A stretch of DNA of 64,000 bases from Trueperella pecoris (GTDB lineage: Bacteria; Actinomycetota; Actinomycetes; Actinomycetales; Actinomycetaceae). The translations under genes and the position numbers were made by a program. The notes beneath the pieces were generated by a model. That model had not been told where the DNA came from, made no database searches, and saw only the letters and a list, made by a program, of their open reading frames with translations. The stretch's first letter is position 1, and every line of letters begins with the position of its first letter. The DNA lies in assembly GCF_014926385.1 (NCBI RefSeq), contig NZ_CP053291.1, positions 124,001-188,000 on the forward strand. The letters are read 5' to 3'. This document shows positions 51,643-59,735 of the stretch, in pieces.

Positions 51643-52257
51643 ATGGAGGACAAGTGGCTGAGCTGGGCAACCGAAATTCAGGCAATCGCGCAGGCGGGCC
51701 TGACTTACGGTGAGGATGCCTTTGACCGTGAGCGCTATACGCGCCTGCGTGAAATCTCCGCACAGATCCTCGCTGAACATACCGACCTGCCGGTGGAGAA
51801 GGCCACCAACCTCTTCTGCAACGAGGAGGGCTACCAGACGCCCAAGGCAGACACCCGTGCGGTGATCATCCGTGACGGGGCTATCTTGCTTGTTCGCGAA
51901 AACGACGGGCGCTGGGCCATGCCCGGCGGCTGGGCCGACATCGGGCTGACGCTCAGTCAGAATGTTGAAAAGGAGACGAAGGAGGAGGCCGGGCTCGACG
52001 TCGTCGCCACCCGGGTCCTCGCCATCCACAACCACGCCACCCACAATCATCCGCCGCTTCCCTGGAGCATTTGGAAGATCTTCGTCGCGTGCGAGGTACG
52101 TGGTGGGGAGTTTGCGCAGAACGTGGAGACGACGGCGTCGGGGTACTTCACGCCCGATCGGCTCCCACCGCTGGCCGAGGGCAAAACCACGCGCGAACAG
52201 ATTGAGCTGTGCCTCGAACTTGCGGCGGATGACGCCCGGCCGGTCGAGTTCGACTAG
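51643..52257 (+). CDS. NUDIX hydrolase with N-terminal Nudix_N_2 domain
   Basis: A 204-residue protein: N-terminal helical domain (MEDKWLSWATEIQAIAQAGLTY..DRERYTRLREISAQIL) followed by a NUDIX fold. The Nudix box reads GGWADIGLTLSQNVEKETKEEAGL: the first Glu is Leu and the Arg is Lys, though the EExG is intact. ATG 51643 is preceded by a TATGCT at -13, leaderless style; 51631 is an alternative. Related enzymes act on ADP-ribose or nucleotide sugars. Confidence 0.88.
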   Translation: MEDKWLSWATEIQAIAQAGLTYGEDAFDRERYTRLREISAQILAEHTDLPVEKATNLFCNEEGYQTPKADTRAVIIRDGAILLVRENDGRWAMPGGWADIGLTLSQNVEKETKEEAGLDVVATRVLAIHNHATHNHPPLPWSIWKIFVACEVRGGEFAQNVETTASGYFTPDRLPPLAEGKTTREQIELCLELAADDARPVEFD

Positions 52258-52313
52258 CCGCCCCGCACCGAACGGCCTGCGCGTACAATAGCCGCAACGA
52301 ACGGAGACGGCAC

Positions 52314-53117
52314 ATGGGTGGCATCGACATTGAACACCTGACCCGCGACTTTGGCTCAGGGCGCGGCGTTTTCGACATCAGCTTTTCGGTAGCTCCCGGA
52401 GAGGTGTTTGGCTTCCTCGGCCCCAACGGTGCGGGGAAGACCACCACCATCCGACATCTGCTCGGATTCCTGCGCGCTCACTGCGGTTCCGTGGCCATCG
52501 ATGGCAAGAACCCGTGGGGAAATGCGAGTGTGTTGGACGACGTCGGCTACGTTCCGGGCGAGCTCGCGCTCCTCGACATGAAGGCCGGAGCATACCTGCG
52601 CTTCCTCGAGCGCTACCGGTCCCGCACGGCCGAGCGCAAAGATGAACTCGTGGAGTTGTTCGAACTTCCCCTCGACCTGCCGATTCGGAAAATGTCTAAA
52701 GGAATGAAGCAGAAGGTGGGGATCGTTGCGGCCTTCATGTTCGCCCCGCGGATCCTCATCCTCGACGAGCCCACTTCCGGCCTTGACCCGCTGATGCAAA
52801 ACCGATTCGTCGACCTCGTTGAGGAAGAAAAGCGGCGCGGATGCGCCATCCTCCTATCCAGCCACATCTTCGATGAGGTGCAACGCACCGCCAACCGGAT
52901 CGGCATCATCCGCGCCGGGCAGATGGTCGCCGTGGATACCGCGGACGCCCTGCGCGAGCGGCACATGCGACACTACACCGTCACCCTCGCCAGCCCGGAA
53001 GAAGCCGCCGCCTTCGCCCAGGACTTTGGCGGAACTTCTGAGGGGAGCGCGGCCACCGTCTCGGCGTCGCACAACCTCGAACGGATCTTCCTGGACTACT
53101 ACAAGGAGCAGCGATGA
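52314..53117 (+). CDS. ABC transporter ATPase (DrrA-like)
   Basis: A 267-residue ABC ATPase: Walker A GPNGAGKTT, Q-loop, signature MSKGMKQKVG, Walker B ILILDEPTSGLDP, switch SSHIFDE. The fold and the partner permease resemble multidrug or antibiotic exporters. Overlaps the permease by 4 nt. Confidence 0.95.
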   Translation: MGGIDIEHLTRDFGSGRGVFDISFSVAPGEVFGFLGPNGAGKTTTIRHLLGFLRAHCGSVAIDGKNPWGNASVLDDVGYVPGELALLDMKAGAYLRFLERYRSRTAERKDELVELFELPLDLPIRKMSKGMKQKVGIVAAFMFAPRILILDEPTSGLDPLMQNRFVDLVEEEKRRGCAILLSSHIFDEVQRTANRIGIIRAGQMVAVDTADALRERHMRHYTVTLASPEEAAAFAQDFGGTSEGSAATVSASHNLERIFLDYYKEQR

Positions 53118-53902
53118 ACCTCGCACTCTATCGCTGGCAGATGCGCAAGTCATTGCTGATCGGGATCATCTTTGCGGCAATCCTGACGCTCTACGTCACC
53201 ATGATCACCTCCATGTACGACCCGCAATCCATGGCCGCGCTGGTCAAGTTCCGCGATTCCATGCCGCAGGTCATGGCCGCCGTCGGGATGGACAACGCGC
53301 CTACCACCTTGCCTGAGTTCCTCGTGAACTTCCTCTACGGCTTCCTCTTCCTCGTCTTTCCGATGGTCTTCACCCTCATTCGGGCCCACGGCACCATGGC
53401 CAAGTACATCGACTCGGGGGCGCTGGCCACCCTGCTCGCCTCCCCGGTCTCCCGCCGCACCCTCGCCCTCACCCAATTCGCCGTGGTCATCACCGGCACC
53501 ACAGCGCTGCTGGGCTACGTCACGGCACTGGAAGCCATCGCCGCGACTCGCGTTGACGGCTCGCTCCCGGCCACGACCCTCCTCACGCTCAACGGTGGCC
53601 TCCTTGTACTGCACCTGGCCATCGCCGCCTTCTCCTTCTGGTGCTCCGTGGCGGCCAACGAGGTGAAAACCTCCCTCGCGCTCGGGTCCGGCATCCCCTC
53701 CGCCATGCTGATCTTCCACCTCCTCGCCCAGGCCGGGGAAAAGACGGCGGGCGCACGCTTCGCCAGCATCTTCACGCTCTTCGACCCACAGGCGCTGATC
53801 ACCGACGGCGGCGGCCGGGGCATCGCCGCGCTGGCCGTTATCGGTGCTGTGTGCCTCGTCGGGGCGCTGTTGACCATCGACAGGCGCGACTTCAGCCTGT
53901 GA
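53114..53902 (+). CDS. ABC-2 type permease
   Basis: A 262-residue ABC-2 permease with six TM helices: TM1 after RWQMRKSLLIGIIFAAILTLYV, then a large extracytoplasmic loop and helices near 75, 120, 160, 195 and 235. Translationally coupled to the ATPase; an exporter of unknown substrate. Confidence 0.9.
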   Translation: MNLALYRWQMRKSLLIGIIFAAILTLYVTMITSMYDPQSMAALVKFRDSMPQVMAAVGMDNAPTTLPEFLVNFLYGFLFLVFPMVFTLIRAHGTMAKYIDSGALATLLASPVSRRTLALTQFAVVITGTTALLGYVTALEAIAATRVDGSLPATTLLTLNGGLLVLHLAIAAFSFWCSVAANEVKTSLALGSGIPSAMLIFHLLAQAGEKTAGARFASIFTLFDPQALITDGGGRGIAALAVIGAVCLVGALLTIDRRDFSL

Positions 53903-54037
53903 TAACGCGAGTGACGGGCGTGGGTGGGTGACGGCGTCGTGAACAAATGTTCAGCGGTCGATGCGAACCGCGGACGAAGTTTCATTAATGGTGGCGTGGA
54001 TCGCACTGCTGGAGTAGGATGAACGCATCCACATTCT

Positions 54038-54064
54038 GGGTGTTACTGCATGGCAGGCATGACC
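54038..54064 (+). promoter_or_regulatory. Second RAT-like antiterminator RNA site
   Basis: GGGTGTTACTGC, then GGCAGGCATGACC, matches the RAT consensus closely. It ends 32 nt before the GTG start of the antiterminator gene. I cannot find an overlapping terminator hairpin downstream, so control may be at the level of translation or through a terminator I do not recognise. Confidence 0.75.
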
Positions 54065-54096
54065 GGGCTATTTCTATCGCTCATTGAGGAGCTTGT

Positions 54097-54924
54097 GTGT
54101 CCCAGCCTGTCGCGCACATTGTGCGAGTTCTCAATAACAACGCGGTGCTCGTTGCCCGCGATGGTATTGAACTCGTGCTCGCATCGCGTGGAATTGGGTT
54201 CGGCAAGAAGCCTGGCGATGATGTGGAAGTCGAATCGGATCAACGCAAATATGTTGAGACGTCGACGGACAAGGTGGAATTCCTCAAATCACTTGCCTCC
54301 CTCGATCCCGAACTGGCCACCGCGGTCAGCCGGGCGGTGGAGATTGCAACAGAGCTGCTACCCGATCTGCACCCATCCGTCTACGTGGTGCTTGCAGACC
54401 ACCTCTCTTTCGCGGTCCAACGCAGCCGCGCAGGCCAGGCCATCGCAAACCAGCTCCTGAACGAAATCCGCGCGACCTTCCCCACGGAATTCGCCGCAGC
54501 GGAAATCATCGTCGCGTTTGTGAACTCCAAGCTGAACGTAGACCTGGCAACGGACGAAGCCGGCTACGTGGCACTGCACCTGAACGCTGCCCGCACAGGT
54601 ACCAGCGTGAAGAAGCCGCTGTCCAAAGCGAACGAGCTCAACCGCCTCATGGACCAGATCAAGGCCGACCTCGGTCTCGAGACCGTGAGCGACGCGCAGA
54701 CGCACGAACTGTTCACGCACCTGAAGCGAGTGATCGACCGGATCGCCACCGGACATTTCAGAAACAACCAAGCGACCTTCCCGATCGCTCAAGCATTGCC
54801 GCTTGAGATGTCGGCGGCTCGCTCAGCATTACGCGCAATCGCCAACAACCATGACTCCCACGCCCCGGACACCGAAGCAGCGTTGCTTGCGGTATTTCTC
54901 CACGGCTGGCGTCAAGGCGTGTAG
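54097..54924 (+). CDS. BglG-family antiterminator (stand-alone)
   Basis: A 275-residue regulator: CAT domain (1-60; HIVRVLNNNAVLVARDG), PRD1 (about 70-165; LADHLSFAVQRSR, ALHLNAA) and PRD2 (about 175-275; FTHLKRVIDRIATG). GTG start after TGAGGAGC. Upstream RAT-like site suggests autoregulation; operon partner of the NagE-like PTS. Confidence 0.93.
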   Translation: MSQPVAHIVRVLNNNAVLVARDGIELVLASRGIGFGKKPGDDVEVESDQRKYVETSTDKVEFLKSLASLDPELATAVSRAVEIATELLPDLHPSVYVVLADHLSFAVQRSRAGQAIANQLLNEIRATFPTEFAAAEIIVAFVNSKLNVDLATDEAGYVALHLNAARTGTSVKKPLSKANELNRLMDQIKADLGLETVSDAQTHELFTHLKRVIDRIATGHFRNNQATFPIAQALPLEMSAARSALRAIANNHDSHAPDTEAALLAVFLHGWRQGV

Positions 54925-54944
54925 CGCAAAGAAAGGAATTCCTC

Positions 54945-56543
54945 ATGGGAGGAAAGACAATGGAGGCCTTGCAGAAGCTTGGCCGCGCCCTCATGGGTGC
55001 CGTTGCTGTTATGCCTGTGGCAGCAATCCTCATGGGTATCGGTTACTGGATCGATCCCAGCGGCTGGGGCTCGGGCAACATCGTCGCTGCCATCCTGATT
55101 AAGGCCGGCGCCGCTATCCTCGACAACCTCGGCTGGCTCTTCGCCATCGCCATCGCCTTCGGCCTGGCCAAGGATCACCACGGCGCGGCCGCGCTGTCCG
55201 GCTTCCTCGGCTTCGCCACGGTCAAGCTCCTCATCGGCCCCGCTTCGGTAGCCGGCTACAAGGGCATCAAGGTGGACAAACTTGAGGGTGACGCCGCCCT
55301 CGACTGGGCATCCCAGGGCTGGAACGCCATCAACGACAAGAACGTCCTCATCGGTATCCTCATCGGTATCCTCGCAGCTTGGACCTACAACAGGTTCCAC
55401 AGCACCAAGCTGCCGGACTTCCTGGCCTTCTTCTCCGGCCGCCGTCTCGTGCCGATCATGATGACCCTCTTCTCGATGGTCCTCGCCCTCGTGCTCTACT
55501 TCGTATGGCCGGTCCTCTACTACGGCCTGTTCTCCTTCGGCCAGTCGATCTCCGACATGGGCGCCATCGGCGCAGGCATCTACGGCTTCGTTAACCGCCT
55601 CCTCATCCCCACCGGCCTGCACCACGCCGTGAACTCGATCTTCTGGTTCGACGTCATCGGCCTGGACGACATCGGCAACTTCTTCCGCGGTGGCGACACG
55701 ATCGCAGCCGCTGCCGCCGCCACCTCGGCAGCAACCTGCCCCGGCGTCGGCATCTGGGACGGCTCGACCTGTACCGTCATCGGCGAAGTTGGCCGCTACC
55801 AGGCTGGCTTCTTCCCCGTCATGATGTTTGGCTTGCCGGGCGCCGCCCTCGCCATGTACCTGCGCGCCGATTCGGCCAAGAAGAAGACCGTCGGCTCGCT
55901 CATGATCGCTGGCGCACTTGCTTCCTTCTTCACCGGCGTGACCGAGCCGCTCGAGTTCGCGTTCATGTTTGTCGCCCCGCTGCTCTACCTGGTGCACGCA
56001 CTCCTGACCGGCCTGTCGCTGTTCCTCGCCGCGACCTTCCACTGGACCGCTGGCTTCGGCTTCTCCGCGGGCTTCGTGGATATGTTCCTCTCATCGCGCA
56101 ACCCGCTCGCTAACCAGTGGTACATGCTTATCGTCCTCGGCGTGATCTACTTCGTTGTCTACTTCGGCATCTTCTACTTCCTCGTCAGCGCTCTTAACCT
56201 CAAGACGCCTGGTCGCGGAGACGACGAGCCGAATGACGACGAAGCGCAGGCCATGGGTAAGCTCAACGATCGTCAGCTCGCTGAGCGCATCATCGCCGGC
56301 CTCGGCGGCCCGGCCAACATTGCCACCGTCGACTACTGTGCCACCCGCCTGCGCGGCACGGTCAACGACCAGAACCTGGTCGATGAGCGCGCCCTCAAGG
56401 CCACCGGCGTCGCCGGCGTCGTGCGCCCGTCCGCGAAGAATATCCAGGTCGTCGTCGGGCCGAACGTACAGTTTGTTTACGACGACGTCGCCGCGCTTCT
56501 ACGCAACACCCAGGCTTCGCTGAAGGGCGAGCAGGAGGAGTAA
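54945..56543 (+). CDS. Glucose/N-acetylglucosamine-type PTS permease IICB (NagE-like)
   Basis: A 532-residue IICB protein. IIC about 1-420 with ten TM helices; GLHHAVNSIFWFDVIG resembles NagE more than PtsG. IIB follows (about 430-532) with phospho-Cys in VDYCATRLRG. Needs a separate IIA, supplied by the next gene. Likely imports GlcNAc, glucosamine or glucose. Confidence 0.92.
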   Translation: MGGKTMEALQKLGRALMGAVAVMPVAAILMGIGYWIDPSGWGSGNIVAAILIKAGAAILDNLGWLFAIAIAFGLAKDHHGAAALSGFLGFATVKLLIGPASVAGYKGIKVDKLEGDAALDWASQGWNAINDKNVLIGILIGILAAWTYNRFHSTKLPDFLAFFSGRRLVPIMMTLFSMVLALVLYFVWPVLYYGLFSFGQSISDMGAIGAGIYGFVNRLLIPTGLHHAVNSIFWFDVIGLDDIGNFFRGGDTIAAAAAATSAATCPGVGIWDGSTCTVIGEVGRYQAGFFPVMMFGLPGAALAMYLRADSAKKKTVGSLMIAGALASFFTGVTEPLEFAFMFVAPLLYLVHALLTGLSLFLAATFHWTAGFGFSAGFVDMFLSSRNPLANQWYMLIVLGVIYFVVYFGIFYFLVSALNLKTPGRGDDEPNDDEAQAMGKLNDRQLAERIIAGLGGPANIATVDYCATRLRGTVNDQNLVDERALKATGVAGVVRPSAKNIQVVVGPNVQFVYDDVAALLRNTQASLKGEQEE

Positions 56544-56545
56544 TC

Positions 56546-57031
56546 GTGTTCGGACTGGGTAAGAAAAAGGTCAAGGTTCGCGCGGTGTTCGCAGGCACCG
56601 CCGTATCGGTGGCCGAGATTCCGGATCCTGTGTTCTCGGGTGGCATGCTGGGCGAAGGCTTCGCCGTCGTTCCGCCGGCCGAGGCGACGACCATCGAGGT
56701 CGGCTCGCCCGTGGCGGGTACGCTCACCAAGGTGTTTAAGACGGGCCACGCGTTCGTCGTGACATCCTCCGAAGGCCTCGACGTTCTGGTGCACATTGGT
56801 CTGGAGACGGTCGAGCTCAAGGGGGCAGGATTCACGATTCTTGCTCAGAAGGGCGACACGGTGGAGGCGGGCACTGCGGTAGTGCGCCTCGACCTCGACG
56901 TTGTACGACAGGCCGGGCTGAATCCGATCACGCCCGTCGTGTTCGCAACGAAGAAGCAGGTGGGATCCGTGGCCACCACCCTCGGCGATGTTAACGCCGG
57001 GGATGTAGCGGCAACGGTGACGCTCGCGTAA
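56546..57031 (+). CDS. crr: PTS IIA component, glucose type
   Basis: A 161-residue IIA-Glc-type protein. Active His about 82 in VLVHIGLETVEL; substrate loop EVGSPVAGTLTKVFKTGHAFV. Two bp after the IICB gene, so it supplies its missing IIA. GTG start. Confidence 0.95.
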   Translation: MFGLGKKKVKVRAVFAGTAVSVAEIPDPVFSGGMLGEGFAVVPPAEATTIEVGSPVAGTLTKVFKTGHAFVVTSSEGLDVLVHIGLETVELKGAGFTILAQKGDTVEAGTAVVRLDLDVVRQAGLNPITPVVFATKKQVGSVATTLGDVNAGDVAATVTLA

Positions 57032-57035
57032 AACG

Positions 57036-57077
57036 TGTGGCCGGGTCAGGGTTCCTCGTGGACCCGACCCGGCCACA
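57036..57077 (+). repeat. Hairpin between crr and ptsH
   Basis: 12-bp stem TGTGGCCGGGTC / GACCCGGCCACA with an inner GGGT/ACCC and a loop; no T-run. It may modulate expression or mRNA decay between crr and the downstream HPr. Confidence 0.6.
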
Positions 57078-57100
57078 TTCACCATAGGAAAGGACAGCAG

Positions 57101-57364
57101 ATGTTCACCCGTACAGCAAAGATTGCCTCCCGCGTTGGCCTGCATGCGCGCCCCGCGGCAGTGTTCGCCAAGGCCGCAGAGGACGAAGGCATCGAGATCA
57201 CGATCTCTTTCGATGGGGACGACGCCGACGCAGCATCCATCCTCGAGGTCATGAGCCTCGGCGCCATGCACGGCGATGAAGTGACCCTTTCAACGGAGGA
57301 TGAGGGCGGTGAGGCGGCGCTCGAGCGTCTCGCCACCCTGCTCGAGACCGACCTCGAAGGCTAG
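57101..57364 (+). CDS. ptsH: HPr phosphocarrier (stand-alone)
   Basis: An 87-residue HPr: ASRVGLHARPAAVFAKAAED with active His 15, and ASILEVMSLGAMHGD. ATG 57101 after AGGAAAGGA. It shares most residues with the HPr part of the fusion at 48137-49330, so the genome has two HPr copies in this window. Confidence 0.96.
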   Translation: MFTRTAKIASRVGLHARPAAVFAKAAEDEGIEITISFDGDDADAASILEVMSLGAMHGDEVTLSTEDEGGEAALERLATLLETDLEG

Positions 57365-57369
57365 CGACT

Positions 57370-57415
57370 CATCGGCTAGGGGCCTTGGCATCATGCACAA
57401 GACCCCTAGCCGATG
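57370..57415. terminator. Bidirectional hairpin between ptsH and membrane protein gene
   Basis: CATCGGCTAGGGG (57370-57382) and CCCCTAGCCGATG (57403-57415) with an inner CTTG/CAAG pair; lies between convergent genes 57364 and 57417. Confidence 0.75.
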
Positions 57416-57416
57416 C

Positions 57417-58442
57417 TTATCTGTAACCGACCTCCTCGGCGGTTTTATCCAACCGAGCCGCTATTCGATCCTGTACATCGCGAGGGGCTGTATCTCGCAC
57501 CCATCCCACATAGGTGGGCGTATCGGAGTAGACCTCCTGCGTGAAGGGATTCCTTCGGTGCTTAACGATGCGATAGAAGTGATAGACGAAAACAGCAACG
57601 TTGGCCATTAACGCGAGAGCCGCGATAAGGAACATGGCGTTGGGGTTTTGCGAATGGCGATGCGCGAACATGGAATCGTGCATGAAGTGCGGGAAGGTGA
57701 GCACGATCGCGGACCAGAACGTCAGTGTGTATGCGCGATACTGGATCCACTGCCCGCGCCCGAATTTCATGAACGCCGGGATGGTGCAGGCAAGTAGTAG
57801 CGCAACGCCGGAGTACCATGCCCGGTCGGATAGACAGTTGTAGACGTAGGCAATATTCCACAGGTCGTAGCCGATGATCCACCAGATCGTCAGATCGCCC
57901 CAGATGATTCCCTTGTCCTTGTTTTTTGAGACGTAAATGCCGATCCACCCAGAGATCATGATGAGGTTCAAAATCCCGGCGATGCCGTTCATGACGTTCC
58001 ATGGCCCTCCCCATGTCCATTGGCCTGTGATCGGGTCGGCGCCATGAATGAAGTAACACTGGAAGTCCCGTATGACTGCCTCGATAATGTTCACCGCAAG
58101 CAGCAGGGGAGGAATGAGCAGGTACCACTTGTTGGTTTGTAGCTTCCTGAAATACTGCAAAGCCACGAGGCAAAGTGAGCCAGCGAGGGCGGAGTACTGT
58201 TTAACGATAGCAAACCAGCCTGCTGACTGTGTTCCCTGGGTAGAAGTGGGCCACACGAAGATCGTGAGTGCTACGGGGATGATGACAAAGACGGCGATGG
58301 CCGTATATTTGCTCCGCTGGGCGAGCCATGCTGTAAAAGCAAGGCCCGCGATAACGACGGCGAGCATGGCGTAATCCCACCACTGGCCCACCTCGAAGAA
58401 GAACAGTGTTGGGTAGTCAGGAATCGGGGGCGTCATTGTCAT
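57417..58442 (-). CDS. Trp-rich polytopic membrane protein, DUF5692-like
   Basis: A 341-residue membrane protein with about eight or nine TM helices and many Trp. Conserved islands, shared with the gene at 59736: QWWDYAMLAVVI, GPWNVMNGIAGILNLIMISGW, IIGYDLWNIAYVYNCLSDRAWYSGVALLLACTIPAF, and GRGQWIQYRAYTLTFW. The two proteins are paralogues. It starts in an ATGA overlap with the SRPBCC gene. The family name DUF5692 is from memory. Function unknown. Confidence 0.75.
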   Translation of the reverse strand: MTMTPPIPDYPTLFFFEVGQWWDYAMLAVVIAGLAFTAWLAQRSKYTAIAVFVIIPVALTIFVWPTSTQGTQSAGWFAIVKQYSALAGSLCLVALQYFRKLQTNKWYLLIPPLLLAVNIIEAVIRDFQCYFIHGADPITGQWTWGGPWNVMNGIAGILNLIMISGWIGIYVSKNKDKGIIWGDLTIWWIIGYDLWNIAYVYNCLSDRAWYSGVALLLACTIPAFMKFGRGQWIQYRAYTLTFWSAIVLTFPHFMHDSMFAHRHSQNPNAMFLIAALALMANVAVFVYHFYRIVKHRRNPFTQEVYSDTPTYVGWVRDTAPRDVQDRIAARLDKTAEEVGYR

Positions 58443-59479
58443 TTGTCCTTACCCGATGTCTTTTTTCCCCACCCTTTAAGATAGGTACCTTCCATCTTTT
58501 GGCGGATTTGTTCCTCCCATGAGAAGGCTGGTTCCTCCCAGTTGACGAAGTATTCTTCATCGACGATGTCGGCCCATGGGGTACCAGGGCCGGTTGGGGG
58601 CCAGTTGGGATTGTCGGTCACAGGTTCACGAATGTCGAGTACCGCGGGGTGCTGGCGACCATATTGGAACCACTGGGTGTAGGTCTTATCGAAGAGCGGC
58701 GTGCCATCGTAGCGACCAGCAGGTGTGCCAGTGTTGACGATTCCTCCACCGAATATTTTGCGCATCACCCTGCCGCTGAGAGTTTCTTTCTTGCGGAACT
58801 CTGCTACGCGCTTAATGTACAGATTCTGTAGATGTGCCATGACTCCGCCGATGAGCTCGATGTTTGTCCAGTTGATGGCGGAGACAATCTTTCCGTTTGG
58901 TTCGAACCCGATACGCCAATGGTTGATGAGACGAGTCCGTTCGTCTTTGAGTGGCAGTAGGTAGAAGCACCAAGCTGCTGCGAAGTGCTTCATGCCGGGA
59001 AAGCGGAAAGCGTATGAGCCCGGAGCCATCGGTGCGGATTTGGTATCTACCCATTCAACGAGGTACTTGCCTGGTACGACGTCGGTCCATTCCATTGACA
59101 TGCCGTGGAAATCGAAAGCGGCGTTATCGCCGGGCATGAGGGAGTCTGGCTGTTGGTATTCTTCCTGAATCTCATAGGAGTTGTAGAAGGGCAAGCGTGC
59201 GAAAACACGCTCGAGCAGGTCTGAACTAAATGATCCGGTTCTGTTGGCACCAATCTGTTTGAGAATACGGTAGACAGCGTATGCGGGGGCGTCGATATCG
59301 ATGGCATACGTTGAGGACCGCCCGTTGGAATAATGGGCATCGATAAGATCGTCGGCGGGGTAGTACCAAGCGTTTTCTTCGGGTGTCGCTTTCCCGGTAA
59401 GTTGGCTGAAGGTCACCATGGCTCCGAGGCCGGCGGCACCGAGCGGGGCAAGAATTTTGAGGGCGGACTTAAATGACAT
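58439..59479 (-). CDS. Membrane-anchored SRPBCC protein
   Basis: A 346-residue protein: an N-terminal TM or signal anchor (ILAPLGAAGLGAMVTFSQL, about 8-28), then an SRPBCC-like fold (APAYAVYRILKQIGANRTGSF; MEWTDVVPGKYLVEWVDTK; WCFYLLPLKDERTRLINHWRIGFEP) and a long C-terminal extension with Trp-rich, Pro-rich parts (TQWFQYGRQHPAVLDIREP; EEYFVNWEEPAFSWEEQ). Start 59479 follows GGAGAAAG. Coupled by overlap to the membrane protein downstream. Possibly presents a hydrophobic ligand to it (inference). Confidence 0.78.
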   Translation of the reverse strand: MSFKSALKILAPLGAAGLGAMVTFSQLTGKATPEENAWYYPADDLIDAHYSNGRSSTYAIDIDAPAYAVYRILKQIGANRTGSFSSDLLERVFARLPFYNSYEIQEEYQQPDSLMPGDNAAFDFHGMSMEWTDVVPGKYLVEWVDTKSAPMAPGSYAFRFPGMKHFAAAWCFYLLPLKDERTRLINHWRIGFEPNGKIVSAINWTNIELIGGVMAHLQNLYIKRVAEFRKKETLSGRVMRKIFGGGIVNTGTPAGRYDGTPLFDKTYTQWFQYGRQHPAVLDIREPVTDNPNWPPTGPGTPWADIVDEEYFVNWEEPAFSWEEQIRQKMEGTYLKGWGKKTSGKDK

Positions 59480-59684
59480 CGCGTTCTTTCTCCATCGGAT
59501 TCGGGATCGCGTGCAGATGAGTGCGCATGGGCGAGGGCTGACGTCGTCGTCAGGCATCGCATTGCCGGAAGTCTCGGCACGCGACATGATGAATACGATC
59601 GTAGTGTGATAGTGCGCACAAAATTGGGGACTGAGGTCCCCGAAAGTAGGTGTTAAACAGGAGCTACGCTTAGTTTCACTGAGG

Positions 59685-59708
59685 CGTCGTGTCAATGGGG
59701 ACACGACG
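59685..59708. promoter_or_regulatory. Inverted repeat in divergent promoter region
   Basis: CGTCGTGTC-6 nt-GACACGACG, perfect 9-bp arms, 28 nt before the GTG of the plus-strand membrane gene and upstream of the divergent SRPBCC gene. A candidate operator shared by the locus. Confidence 0.5.
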
Positions 59709-59735
59709 GCGATGGGTCGGCTATGACGGGAGTTT

